NCBI GenBank assembly: GCA_003427395.1
Contig: BFEA01000279.1
Span: forward strand, 1,026,281-1,053,511
DNA: 27,231 nt
Source: Chara braunii
Taxonomy: Eukaryota > Streptophyta > Charophyceae > Charales > Characeae
Direction: 5' to 3'
The notes beneath the pieces were generated by a model. That model searched no databases. It was not told the origin of the DNA and worked only from the letters and a program-made list of their open reading frames with translations. Positions 18,709 through 27,165 of this stretch are shown piece by piece (positions within the stretch are counted from its first letter, which is position 1; each line of letters starts with the position of its first letter). The translations under genes were made by a program, and so were the position numbers.

Positions 18709-21700
18709 GTGTACTCCCTCTTGTTTATTTCCCTGACCTCGTCATACGTTGACGTGATTTTCTTGTTGTACAGTTTTTGTGTGAATAGTCTCTTCAAATG
18801 GGTGTACAATCCGTCCACTGTGTCACGCCAATGCCACCGTCACTGTCCATTAGGACAACATGGAGAAGACGATGTTCGAGAACGTAGTTCTTGTGACAAC
18901 AGTCCGGAAGCTCCCTCTGATCGACATTGCGGTTTGAAAAGGGAGTTCTCGATGTTTAACCCGATGAATCATTCAAGCTCGTCTACGACGTCCGCTCGGC
19001 GTCGTTTTGTTCGCTTTACCGACGTTCCCGACGGTCAGCGCGTATTTACAGCGCTAATCCCCGATAGTGAGGGTATTCGGGATGTCGAGACGTTTCCCGG
19101 TGGATGGATGTTCGTGGACACAAATTTATGTGGTGTGTCCGTAACGACTGGATTAGATCTCGTGCGGACAGCGGGTGGACTGTCTGAAAGTATTGAAGTT
19201 ACCCAACCCCTAGCATTTGACTACAGTCACTCGTTGGTGGATACAGACTTTTGCGGTACGTCCGATAGAAACGGATCTGATCGGGAACAGTGCGGTGCAT
19301 TTGGTAGAAACGCGTCTGATAGGGAACAGGCAATGGAACGTGCGTGTGAAAGTGCCAAGATAGGTAAGAGAATTGCATGTGAAGCCTGAAAAATTATAGC
19401 CACGGGTGCAATGGAAAATTGGCAGACTGGTTTTGTAGACACAGATTTCTACAGTTCATCGGAATCCTCCCAATCTAATTTGCCGAGAACCCCTCCCACG
19501 GACAGATCAAAATTCCTTGGTGCAGTGCATAGGGCCCCGACCAAAAGTCACCTTGGAACTCCCGAAGCAGTCCTTCGAGTTTTGTCTTATCCCCTACCTA
19601 GAGAAAGAAGAAGATATAATCGGAAAATTAGGCCGGTTAGAAGGTCAGAACATTCGAAGAGGGTCAAAAGTCGATTAAATGAAACTAAAATTGCGCTTGT
19701 CCCGACGCACAAATGTTGTAAGAACAAGTGTCTTCGGGTCTTGACCATTGATGATATCAAACCGGTGCGCGAAGCCTATTATGAAATGTCCCTCGAAAGG
19801 AGGATCGAGTGGTGGATGCAAACCCTCGATAATTTCACTATCCTCGACGGTGGTCAGGAAAGAGTCCAACCAGTGCAGTGCAAACGCCGTGTGTGCGTCG
19901 CTGGTTGGTGCAAAATAATAGGGATATGTCGAAACACATTTGGTCGTTATAGCAAGTGCAAGTCAAACGGGGTCGCCCGTGGACGGCATGGTCGATGGGG
20001 ATTGTTGAACCCAAGACCGGAGTATGTGAGCATGCTGGCTCGAGTAATAGAGGAACATGGGGATGCTATGCCTAACGAAATGGTTGTGAGGGGGACCTCG
20101 CAGAGACCTAAAGTTAGGCTCCCTACTTATTTCACGAAGCTCCTTGTATACGAGTCCATCAAGGCGGACTTGGAAGCGGCGGGTCAAACTGTCGTTTCGG
20201 AGCAAGTCTTCTACTCCATATGGAGCAAGTCCTTGTGGCATGTCGACCTTGCCAAGTCCAACTCGTTCACAAAGTGTGGCGAGTGCGTCCGCCTTAGACA
20301 GGTCTGAGATAACGCCCTTCGCCTTCGTGACCGTAGGGATTTCGATGAAAAGCACCGCAAACACCAACTAGATCAGGTCGCTCACCGTGAGGATTACGCT
20401 GACTGGAAACTTCGTTCCATTTTGAACCCCGCGGAATACCTCTGTCTTATAGTGGATTGAATGGATCAGAAAAAGACAACCATTCCTAACATCGGCATTT
20501 ATACTTACTCCAAGGATCATCGACACGACATGATGATGAAAACGAACCTGACCGCGGTCGTAGCTCACGGCAGGAAACCGTTCATTTATGTTTACACGTA
20601 TTTGCCTTTCTATGTGTATGGTTCCAATGGCACCATGACGTGCATTATGCAGACTCTATGTGAGTTGCAGGCGTCGGGACAGAAATGGCCACGCCACCTC
20701 CGAATCCAAACGGACAATTGCTGGAGGGAAAACAAAAACCAATACCTTATGTGTTTGGCCTCTCTGCTGGTGAGATTCGGGATTTTCGAAGATGTCGAAG
20801 TGGGGTTCATGCTAGTTGGTCACACGCATACCGACATAGACGCGACTTTTAGTGCTTTCTCGAAAAAACTGAAGGACAACGATGCTTACACCATGAAGCA
20901 GTTGTTCTCGCTTATCGAGTCGTCATACAAGATACCGTCGAAGTGCATTGAGCTTGATCACATTGTCGATTGGCGCCGGGTAGTGGATCGATACGTCGAC
21001 AAAAGCATCATCGGCGTGTCGAAACCGCATATCTTCAAATTCTTCATGCGTGACGGCAGTCCTGTCATGGTGTACAAGAAGTACTGTACCAATGCGGAAT
21101 GGATGTCGGAAGGCAGACCGGTTCACTGGTTACCGGTTGTCGATGAGCAGTATGCAGGCCCTACCTCCCCTCCACAGCCATGTATTATTCCCCGTGTCGT
21201 TAAAGAGGATTTTCGGATGGCTCGTGACAGTGTCCAAAAATTTATGGACGTCATCGAACAACATAGACACATGTGGCAGACATATAGGAAGGTGGAGGTC
21301 GACAAGCGGTACGATGCTTTGTCTTACTGGAAAGCCATCTTCGTCGAGGCGGACGATATGATCCAAAAGCAAAAGAAGAAGGAGACGGAAGAGGGTGAGG
21401 AAGAGGATGTCCTCGGGGCGGACGAGCCAGAGATGTACCCTCACACCTTCTGGCCACAATCAGTCGAAACTGTGGAGGAAGTTCAAGAAACCGACCCTCC
21501 ATCGCCAGATGCTTCGCTGATATATGTAGGACCGAGGGCGGGCCGTCCAGAAGTGGACTTCGACCTACGGCGCCATATAAACAAAGGTGATTTTCTGATT
21601 GTTAGGCCGCCTGATGAGGAACTGTCTTAAGGTGTCCCGTTCTGGGTTGGCAGAGCACAGTCTGAGGTTGTGAACGACGGTTCCTCACGTCATTTCGGTT

Positions 21701-21978
21701 GTTTACGTATACAGTGGTGGGTGCCTACATGTCACTCGTCCGATCTTCGTGAAAGGTACTTCGACGCTTGGACGAAGAGGTGGAAACTTTCCACTTCGGA
21801 CGAGGAACAATGGCAACGCGCCGAAACCGTGGCTTATTCCTGGAGAAGACCTTTTCGCAAAGGGAAAGATGAGAGCAAATTACTAACAGGCCTAACAATA
21901 CCGACATCCGTTTGCCAGAAAGCGCTTGTGGCCCTGGGGGACGGCTGTATTTCCGGTCCGTCCGACGTGTCCGTTTAG
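18709..21978 (+). pseudogene. DUF7869-type transposase-like gene, four nonsense codons
   Basis: One plus-strand frame runs about 3.2 kb with no frameshift. In-frame stops are TGA 19387-19389, TGA 20305-20307, TGA 20458-20460 and TAA 21628-21630, and the final TAG ends at 21978. The first part to 18951 is hydrophobic and may be leader, and M at 18952 is a better start. Cys clusters follow (HKCCKNKC, KRRVCVAGWCK, FTKCGECVRLR). Then come LCLIVD-stop-MDQ (family DGMDQ), IQTDNCWRENKN (Asp about 20713) and LVGHTHTDIDATFS (Asp 20833), the hallmarks of DUF7869-type proteins. The spaced acids suggest an RNase H-fold nuclease or transposase, but that is inference. An acidic linker and a reader-like end (PFWVGRA, LRIQWWVP) follow. 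The duplicated DREQ block (19252-19329) is a 39-base tandem repeat. Confidence 0.8.
19252..19329 (+). repeat. two tandem 39-base units in the DUF7869-type gene
   Basis: Two in-frame 13-residue units, CGTSDRNGSDREQ and CGAFGRNASDREQ, lie head to tail. A VDT-D/N-F/L-C motif occurs before them and twice elsewhere in the same N-terminal region, so this part of the protein has grown by duplication. Confidence 0.85.
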
Positions 21979-21986
21979 TTGTATAC

Positions 21987-22008
21987 GGATGCGAACTGAT
22001 TCGGATTT
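21987..22008. repeat. 22-bp palindrome copy (diverged)
   Basis: Arms GGATGCGA and TCGGATTT around the spacer ACTGAT, nine bases after the DUF7869-type gene's terminal stop. Confidence 0.65.
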
Positions 22009-22026
22009 GTTAGCTACAAACTCCTT

Positions 22027-22048
22027 AACTGCGAACTAATTCCGGTTT
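22027..22048. repeat. 22-bp palindrome copy beside a splice acceptor
   Basis: Arms AACTGCGA and TCCGGTTT around the spacer ACTAAT. Its CTAAT is about 24 bases before the acceptor AG at 22060, a suitable branch-point distance. Confidence 0.7.
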
Positions 22049-22061
22049 CTTATCCTGCAGG
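22046..22061 (+). promoter_or_regulatory. 3' splice site directly before a start codon
   Basis: A pyrimidine-rich tract TTTCTTATCCTGCAG ends at 22060. One base later comes ATG (22062). The same AG-N-ATG arrangement recurs at 23442 and 24612. Confidence 0.6.
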
Positions 22062-22840
22062 ATGCATGACGATGACACAACATCGTGTGACGTTGTATAC
22101 GAGACAATATCCTATGAAACCTCGTCGTACGCGAGCGAGTATTCCTTTCGATCGAGAATGTGGACACAGATCTTATCATCATGAACAAATGCATTTGGGC
22201 ATGAGGAACACTCAAGCTTGACAACGATTATCTGCATATCGAAGATGGGGTCGGCCTCGATGGTTACATTGCACCCGAAGAGAAGGTAGACGTCGAGGAT
22301 ATGGTAGATTCCTGGGACTCGTTGCACTTCGAACAAGACTGGGGTTGTATGAACGACCAGCATGCTAAACTTTGTGCATGGTACTGTATCGGGAAGCCGC
22401 ATTTGCGTTTTCCTGTGATCATAGACTACCATGGCCGAGTTCGTCTGTTCAACCGTGGCACCCCTGTACTAACTCTTTTCACGGCGATCAAGCTTTGTGG
22501 TAAGCGAATGAGAGTTTTCTTCCTAGTGAGGGAAGACTTTTGCGAGCCCACGTCCGCGGGTGCTCTGAAGCGCTTCCGTGATCGATTCGAAATAGATCCT
22601 TTGCTAGCAAAAGAGTTGAATCAGAGGGTTAACTGTTTGGTACATGCCCAACTTCACTTCCTTTTCGGATTATGTGAGGAGATATTCTTCACGTTGGAAC
22701 GCAAGGACAACTACAATGACTACACTCTTTGAAAAGTTTCGCATCACTGTTCGGATGTCCAAACATTAAAATTTGTAGGTGGTAGGCGAAGACAAATTTA
22801 CGACTGTCCTTACTGTGAGGATGGACACCAGTCGCCTTGA
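22062..22840 (+). pseudogene. small gene 1, paralogue of the next gene
   Basis: The ATG at 22062 opens an acidic N-terminus for about 38 codons. The frame then shifts near 22150 into one with VDTDLIIMNKCIW, an in-frame TGA near 22193, LDNDYLHIEDG, CAWYCIGKPH, VIIDYHGRVRLFNRGTPVLTLF and RVNCLVHAQLHFLF. A further TGA at 22730-22732 is followed in frame by DCPYCEDGH and a final stop at 22840. The last motif looks like part of a zinc-binding knuckle. About half of the residues match the gene at 23444-24327 over the shared core. No known family. It may have been a DNA- or chromatin-binding accessory protein, but that is a guess. Confidence 0.65.
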
Positions 22841-22876
22841 CCTGCTATGTGAGCCTTCCTATTTGGGGATTTCCAC

Positions 22877-22898
22877 AACTTCGAGTTAATTCGCACTT
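22877..22898. repeat. 22-bp palindrome copy
   Basis: Arms AACTTCGA and TCGCACTT flank the palindromic-leaning spacer GTTAAT. Confidence 0.75.
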
Positions 22899-23162
22899 TG
22901 ATGTTGTACTCATAGGACAACCTCGCGGTTCATCGACGACCTCATTGTTGACATTAGTCTGAGCTAACTCGTCATTGTTGTCATTTTTTCCACCTCGTGG
23001 TCTTCAATAGTAGAGTGGTCTGACCGTTGCACACGAATTAAGTGTTGGGAATGAGTCGAGATTAAGAGGTGGTTGCAAGACTAGCGCCGGATAGGAATGA
23101 GTCGAGATTAAGAGGTGGTTCCAGCACGAATGACGTGTTCGAAATACGGCCACCCTGTCACA

Positions 23163-23184
23163 AAGTGCGAATATATTCTCAGTT
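23163..23184. repeat. 22-bp palindrome copy (right arm diverged)
   Basis: Left arm AAGTGCGA is intact, spacer ATATAT, right arm TCTCAGTT. Confidence 0.65.
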
Positions 23185-23425
23185 ATCAGACACCGAGTAC
23201 GTTTTTCCGTTGCTCCTTTTAGTAGATGTGTGTGACTTCGCTTCATTATGATCTGGCAAAAGCGGGAGTAGAATCGCAGTTGTCATTCCTTCCAGACTCC
23301 GTGCGCGTCATCGCTAACATGCTGCCTCGTGCTTCCTCCCGTTATCGAACCCTTTCGTGCATATCAAGATCATGTATTTGTTGCTTATGTACTTGGGAAA
23401 ATCGCAACTAACGCGCTTACTTGCG

Positions 23426-23443
23426 TTTCTCTGCTGATGCAGA
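23426..23443 (+). promoter_or_regulatory. 3' splice site directly before a start codon
   Basis: TTTCTCTGCTGATGCAG ends at 23442 and ATG follows after one base at 23444. CTAAC lies about 30 bases upstream and could serve as a branch point. Confidence 0.6.
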
Positions 23444-24327
23444 ATGAATATCGGGACTTCGTCGCAGAGTAGGAACTCCTCAGCGCCGGAGATCGATCTG
23501 ATTATTTTGTCGAAGAACATTTGGGAAGACAGTGGACGCTCTGGTCTGGACAGTGACTACCTGCACCTCGAATATGATGTTGCCCGGATGGGGAAATCCC
23601 TTAGTGGCAAAGTGCGGAAGAAGGACACCTTCAGATTTGCCATGATGGAGGGTCGAACTTTTGGTACCTATACACTCTGATGAACGATGTACAGGCCTAC
23701 CCTATCGGGTTGGAGTCACTTCTGAAGAGGGAACCCGTCCAAACTTCTAAGATGGTTGAAGCATGGCACATTCTATGTGAGAAACTTAAGTGGGCGTTGT
23801 TGGACAAGTTGCATAAAAAACTGTGTGCCTGGTTTTGCCTCGGCTAACCGACGAAGTCTGCGCCGGTGATCATAGACTACTTCGGTCGAGTGAGGGTGTG
23901 TAATCGAGGCACCACTGTCATGACGCTCTTCACTGCCGTGAAGGTGGACGGTCGACGAATGAGAGCTCTTTTTCTCGCAAGAGAGGAATTTCACAGTGTC
24001 AAACTCACTTCTTTTCAAGCGTTTCACACACCCGACCCTACTGGTTTCCTTGCACGATTCAAAAACAGGCTCGACATAGATCAAGCACTCAAAGATGAGC
24101 TGCATTTGCGGGTTGACTGTTTGGTGCACCAACAACTTCACTACCTCTTCGATAGTTGCGACGAAATAACTTTCACAGTCGAACATAGGGACAACAAATT
24201 GCAATTTGTTTACCGCCATCGGGATTATTCAGCATCCGGACCTCAGGAAGTGACACTGCGCAATGGGAAGACGAGATATGTGCGCGACTTCCCTTACTGC
24301 GATGCTAGACATCTACATCTTCACTAG
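23444..24327 (+). pseudogene. small gene 2, paralogue of gene 1
   Basis: From the ATG at 23444 the frame reads EIDLIILSKNIWED and LDSDYLHLEYDV, matching gene 1, then stops at 23680 after a frameshift. The next frame carries MVEAWHILCEKLKW, LHKKLCAWFCLG, an in-frame TAA near 23845, then VIIDYFGRVRVCNRGTTVMTLF, GRRMRALFLAREEF and RVDCLVHQQLHYLF. It ends with GKTRYVRDFPYCDARHLH, where gene 1 has DCPYCEDGH, so the first Cys of the putative knuckle is Phe here. The segment from 23866 to 24327 is intact. No known family. Conservation between two decayed copies suggests past selection on this fold. Confidence 0.7.
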
Positions 24328-24613
24328 CGGCGTTCTGAATTAGTTGCTTCGTGTTTTCTCTAGTGCAAATAGACTCGCACTATGCTTACAGCCCATTGAA
24401 TTCCATGTTCACCCCCTTACTTATCTCTCGCTCATCATGCCCCATTCTGTTCGGTATACCCCGTTGCATGACAAACTGTCTATCTAATTACGAGTTCATT
24501 CGCACTTTGCCAATATTAGTCGGTCTCAACTTCGTCGTTTACCCACCTCTCCGTGTATGACAAGGTGGAATGTTTGACACCCGCAAGGGCGCTGTTCTCT
24601 CTTCTGATGCAGG
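24328..24613. other. intergenic region between small genes 2 and 3
   Basis: Contains palindrome copies at 24361-24382 (arms TAGTGCAA and TCGCACTA, spacer ATAGAC) and 24486-24507 (arms AATTACGA and TCGCACTT, spacer GTTCAT), then the splice acceptor before gene 3. Confidence 0.65.
24595..24613 (+). promoter_or_regulatory. 3' splice site directly before a start codon
   Basis: TTCTCTCTTCTGATGCAG ends at 24612 and ATG begins at 24614. The TGATGCAG word is shared with the acceptor of gene 2. Confidence 0.65.
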
Positions 24614-25225
24614 ATGTCGTCTGGAAGTTTCAGTGGGACGGTCATTCTCAGAGACCTCGACTACAGTAACTGCAAAAGTCAGCGAAGTGCAGTTGTTGCC
24701 GGAGCTGAGAACATTTATGGTTTAGAATGGTTTGGCAACATTGGGCTTCCCAGATACCGCTACCTTTCGGTCCCCGAAGACGTTCGCGCTCGTGTCCAAC
24801 CGTCTGTTTCGCCCCCGCCTACCCAAGTTTTTCAGTACATTGTGATGGTCACACTACGCGACAGGCCCGTCTTCAGAATTGATTTCTACATTGTATCCGA
24901 AGGGGGGTTGAGAAGCTGTTTGTATTATTCGTACGTAACCAACACATCTTTCGATAGAATGCCAGAAGGTTGTGAGCCTGCCATTACGTTTTTCCTAACG
25001 ATCTTCATCATGCATATCGCCTCCTGCTTGGATGGAGAATTATTTCTTGTATCTGGCGTGAGAGATGATGAAGACAGTCCACCATTCTGGGGAGTCCGTT
25101 GTCCGTTCCAAATCCGACACTGTAGCAATTTGAATCGAGTTCTAAGAGATATACTCATGCGGGACTTGCCGAATATCGAAGCAGATTTTCAAGCCCGAAT
25201 TCCCAAACCAAGTCCTTTTAATTGA
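24614..25225 (+). CDS. small gene 3, intact 203-residue protein of unknown function
   Basis: An uninterrupted frame of 203 codons starts one base after a good acceptor and is the only intact sizable gene among the unusual genes here. It begins MSSGSFSGTVILRDLDY. A central beta-rich part has VFQYIVMVTLRDRPVFRIDFYI. A hydrophobic stretch AITFFLTIFIMHIASC (about residues 120-136) could be a membrane helix or a buried helix. A charged C-terminal half has SGVRDDEDSPPFWG and LNRVLRDILMRDLPNIEADF. It shares no clear similarity with genes 1 and 2 by eye despite the same orientation and splice context. No family recognised. Confidence 0.65.
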   Translation: MSSGSFSGTVILRDLDYSNCKSQRSAVVAGAENIYGLEWFGNIGLPRYRYLSVPEDVRARVQPSVSPPPTQVFQYIVMVTLRDRPVFRIDFYIVSEGGLRSCLYYSYVTNTSFDRMPEGCEPAITFFLTIFIMHIASCLDGELFLVSGVRDDEDSPPFWGVRCPFQIRHCSNLNRVLRDILMRDLPNIEADFQARIPKPSPFN

Positions 25226-26125
25226 GTTCAACATAGACGAGCGCAACCATGACGATCGCGGGAGGCTACTCGAAGACTGTACATGCTGCTACCATGAAGA
25301 TTGTGCTAAGTCTTTTCACACGACGCACGCTATGGAAATACTCATCGTCTCTGGATATTCGGATTCTATATGCGATTAAACTCATATTTATCACCTCACT
25401 CCTTTTGTAGTGGGTCTGGCTCTGTCATGTTGTGGACATCATGTCGGGCTTGGATGAGCTTTTGTGTGGGACTTGTGTAGGCAGGTGAACATCGTGTCGG
25501 GTTCGGATGACCTTTTGTCTAATGCAGGACTTCGGCACGAATCACCGTTTGTGTAGGTCTTCGGCTTGAATCAACTTTCGTGTAGGACTTCGGTTGAACT
25601 TGTGTTCAACATGTTCGTATTAGAGGTAGGGTTTGTTTCAAGTGTAATGCAGGACTTTTCGGCTTGTGGCGATGAAGGCGTGTCTTCTGTAGATAAGGGC
25701 ATGTCATGTAGACTATACGACGTGGGCCTGAATGATTTTTGGAATGCCTACAAGGGCCTTAGAACGTGTCCTTCAATGATTTTTAAAAAGGCTCCATGTA
25801 CTTTGTGATATTTGGAAAGCTTCTGTGTACTTTGCAATTTTGCATTAAATTGTTTTTGAAAATGCCTCTGTGTACTTTGCAATTTGCCATTGAGTGATTT
25901 TTTTGCATTGAATGATTTCTGGAAACTCTCTATGTGGTGTGCAACTTCACCTTTAGAAAAACACTAGGCAACTTGAAGGCGGTGACAAGAGTTACTTATA
26001 GGAATGGATATGTATCTTCTCCACACAAAGATTTGATTACATTTTTACCCGGTAATATACAAATGACAAACCAAGGTCCATATTAAATCATCGCGCTGAT
26101 GGTGTGCGCACCTGCTTCTCCATCT
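25226..26125. repeat. gene-free region with degenerate 40-60 bp repeats
   Basis: Between 25430 and 25610 words such as CATGTCGGG-TTGGATGA, TTTTGTGT and GTAGGACTTCGG recur at irregular 40-60-base spacing. Between 25790 and 25950 a CTGTGTACTTTGCAATTT word recurs about every 50-60 bases. The open frame at 25566-25808 lies in this repeated DNA and is not supported as a gene. Confidence 0.6.
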
Positions 26126-26147
26126 AAGTGCGAGTTCATTCGCACTT
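26126..26147. repeat. 22-bp palindrome copy, perfect arms
   Basis: Arms AAGTGCGA and TCGCACTT are complementary over all eight bases, spacer GTTCAT. This is the cleanest copy on the right side of the window. Confidence 0.93.
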
Positions 26148-26430
26148 CTGGTGTGAACCCCGACCAATTCCCTTACACTTTGCTTCAAATTTACCTTCAC
26201 AAAAACAATAGGCAACCTGCAAATGTTTCCCTCTCTCCGTTTCTCCTGACTTTCACAATAGTGACCTTGCAAGTGTTTCGATCTCTTATCTTCATGTGAT
26301 GGGATGCATGCATGTTTTCGATAAAAAGATGCTCGTGTCAAGGAGGGGATCGAACGAACCGCCGGTAAGCACCTGCACATCACGAAGCAAGAGCACGTCC
26401 CAATTGGAACATCATCGGGTTCTTGCGTTG
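26148..26430. other. gene-free stretch
   Basis: No coding frame or RNA gene was recognised. A GGATCGAAC word near 26346 is reminiscent of a tRNA T-arm in reverse, but the surrounding sequence does not fold as a tRNA. Confidence 0.5.
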
Positions 26431-26963
26431 TCGACTCCCACATGATGACTACACTGATTTGCGGCAGGATGACCGGTCCGCCTCTCCGATGTAGATCTAA
26501 CGGTGGATTGCGTCAAATCTGCTCTCAAAGATCCACACCAGGGATGGGGGCCGGGATCCGACCACAGTTTGTTTGTAAGACATCGAATGATGTGTCGATA
26601 TAACCGACATCCTGAGCTGCTTGGTGAGCATCTAGTGCTACGCCAATAAGTTCAAAACACGGTCGCAAAGTCCCCTAAGAATGTTCATTGTCGATTTCTC
26701 ACGTCGTCGATTCCCACGTGATGAGTACACTAAACAGCGGCAGGATGGCAGGTCCCCCTCGCCGGAATGGATCTAACAGTGGATTGCGTCGAATCTGCTC
26801 TCAAAGATCCACACCGGATGGAAGGTCCTGCAATCAGCCACTGCTTGCTTGTAAGCATCATACGATGTGTTAATACGATCGGCATCGAAAACTGTTTGGT
26901 GAGCATCTAGTGCTACGCCAACAAGTTCTGAACACGGCCGCAAGGTCCCCTAAGAATGCTTTT
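26431..26963. repeat. two tandem copies of a 276-bp unit
   Basis: Copy 1 starts near 26431 and copy 2 near 26707. Shared blocks include TCGA-TCCCAC-TGATGA-TACACT, GGATTGCGTC, ATCTGCTCTCAAAGATCCAC, TTGGTGAGCATCTAGTGCTAC and GGTC(C)CCTAAGAATG at constant offset. Divergence is modest, so the duplication is older than a sequencing artefact. No coding capacity was recognised. Confidence 0.9.
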
Positions 26964-27137
26964 AGCACTAGAGACCTCAGACCGCCGACTGTTTGGCACT
27001 TCGTGAAGGTGGTCATTTCAACCGATGCAGAAGGCTCGTGATCACTTCCATGCTTGTATACGTGCCGATAGGTGCTCGGCGTTGCATACATGTAGTGTTG
27101 TTTGACACTTCCTTGAGGTGCTCTGTCGAACACCGAT

Positions 27138-27159
27138 AACTGAGAATTTACTCGCTGTT
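27138..27159. repeat. 22-bp palindrome copy (diverged), beside the window end
   Basis: Arms AACTGAGA and TCGCTGTT around the spacer ATTTAC, six bases before the terminal (CT)n tract. Confidence 0.55.
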
Positions 27160-27163
27160 AATT

Positions 27164-27165
<2 letters not shown>

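Larger units (their letters stand above)
22841..23443. other. intergenic region between small genes 1 and 2
   Basis: Contains palindrome copies at 22877-22898 and 23163-23184. A direct repeat of about 35 bases (GGAATGAGTCGAGATTAAGAGGTGG) starts near 23049 and 23095, 46 bases apart. A pyrimidine-rich acceptor TTTCTCTGCTGATGCAG ends at 23442. No coding potential was recognised. Confidence 0.6.

Noticed and set aside
18709-21978. UGA reassigned as a sense codon
   Set aside because: Three of four internal stops in this gene are TGA, but the fourth is TAA, and the long minus-strand gene carries all three stop types internally. The small gene 3 also ends normally at TGA. C-to-T decay explains most cases better.
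26330-26360. tRNA or tRNA-derived SINE on the minus strand
   Set aside because: Only a T-arm-like GTTCGATCC word is visible. No acceptor, D or anticodon arms can be placed around it.
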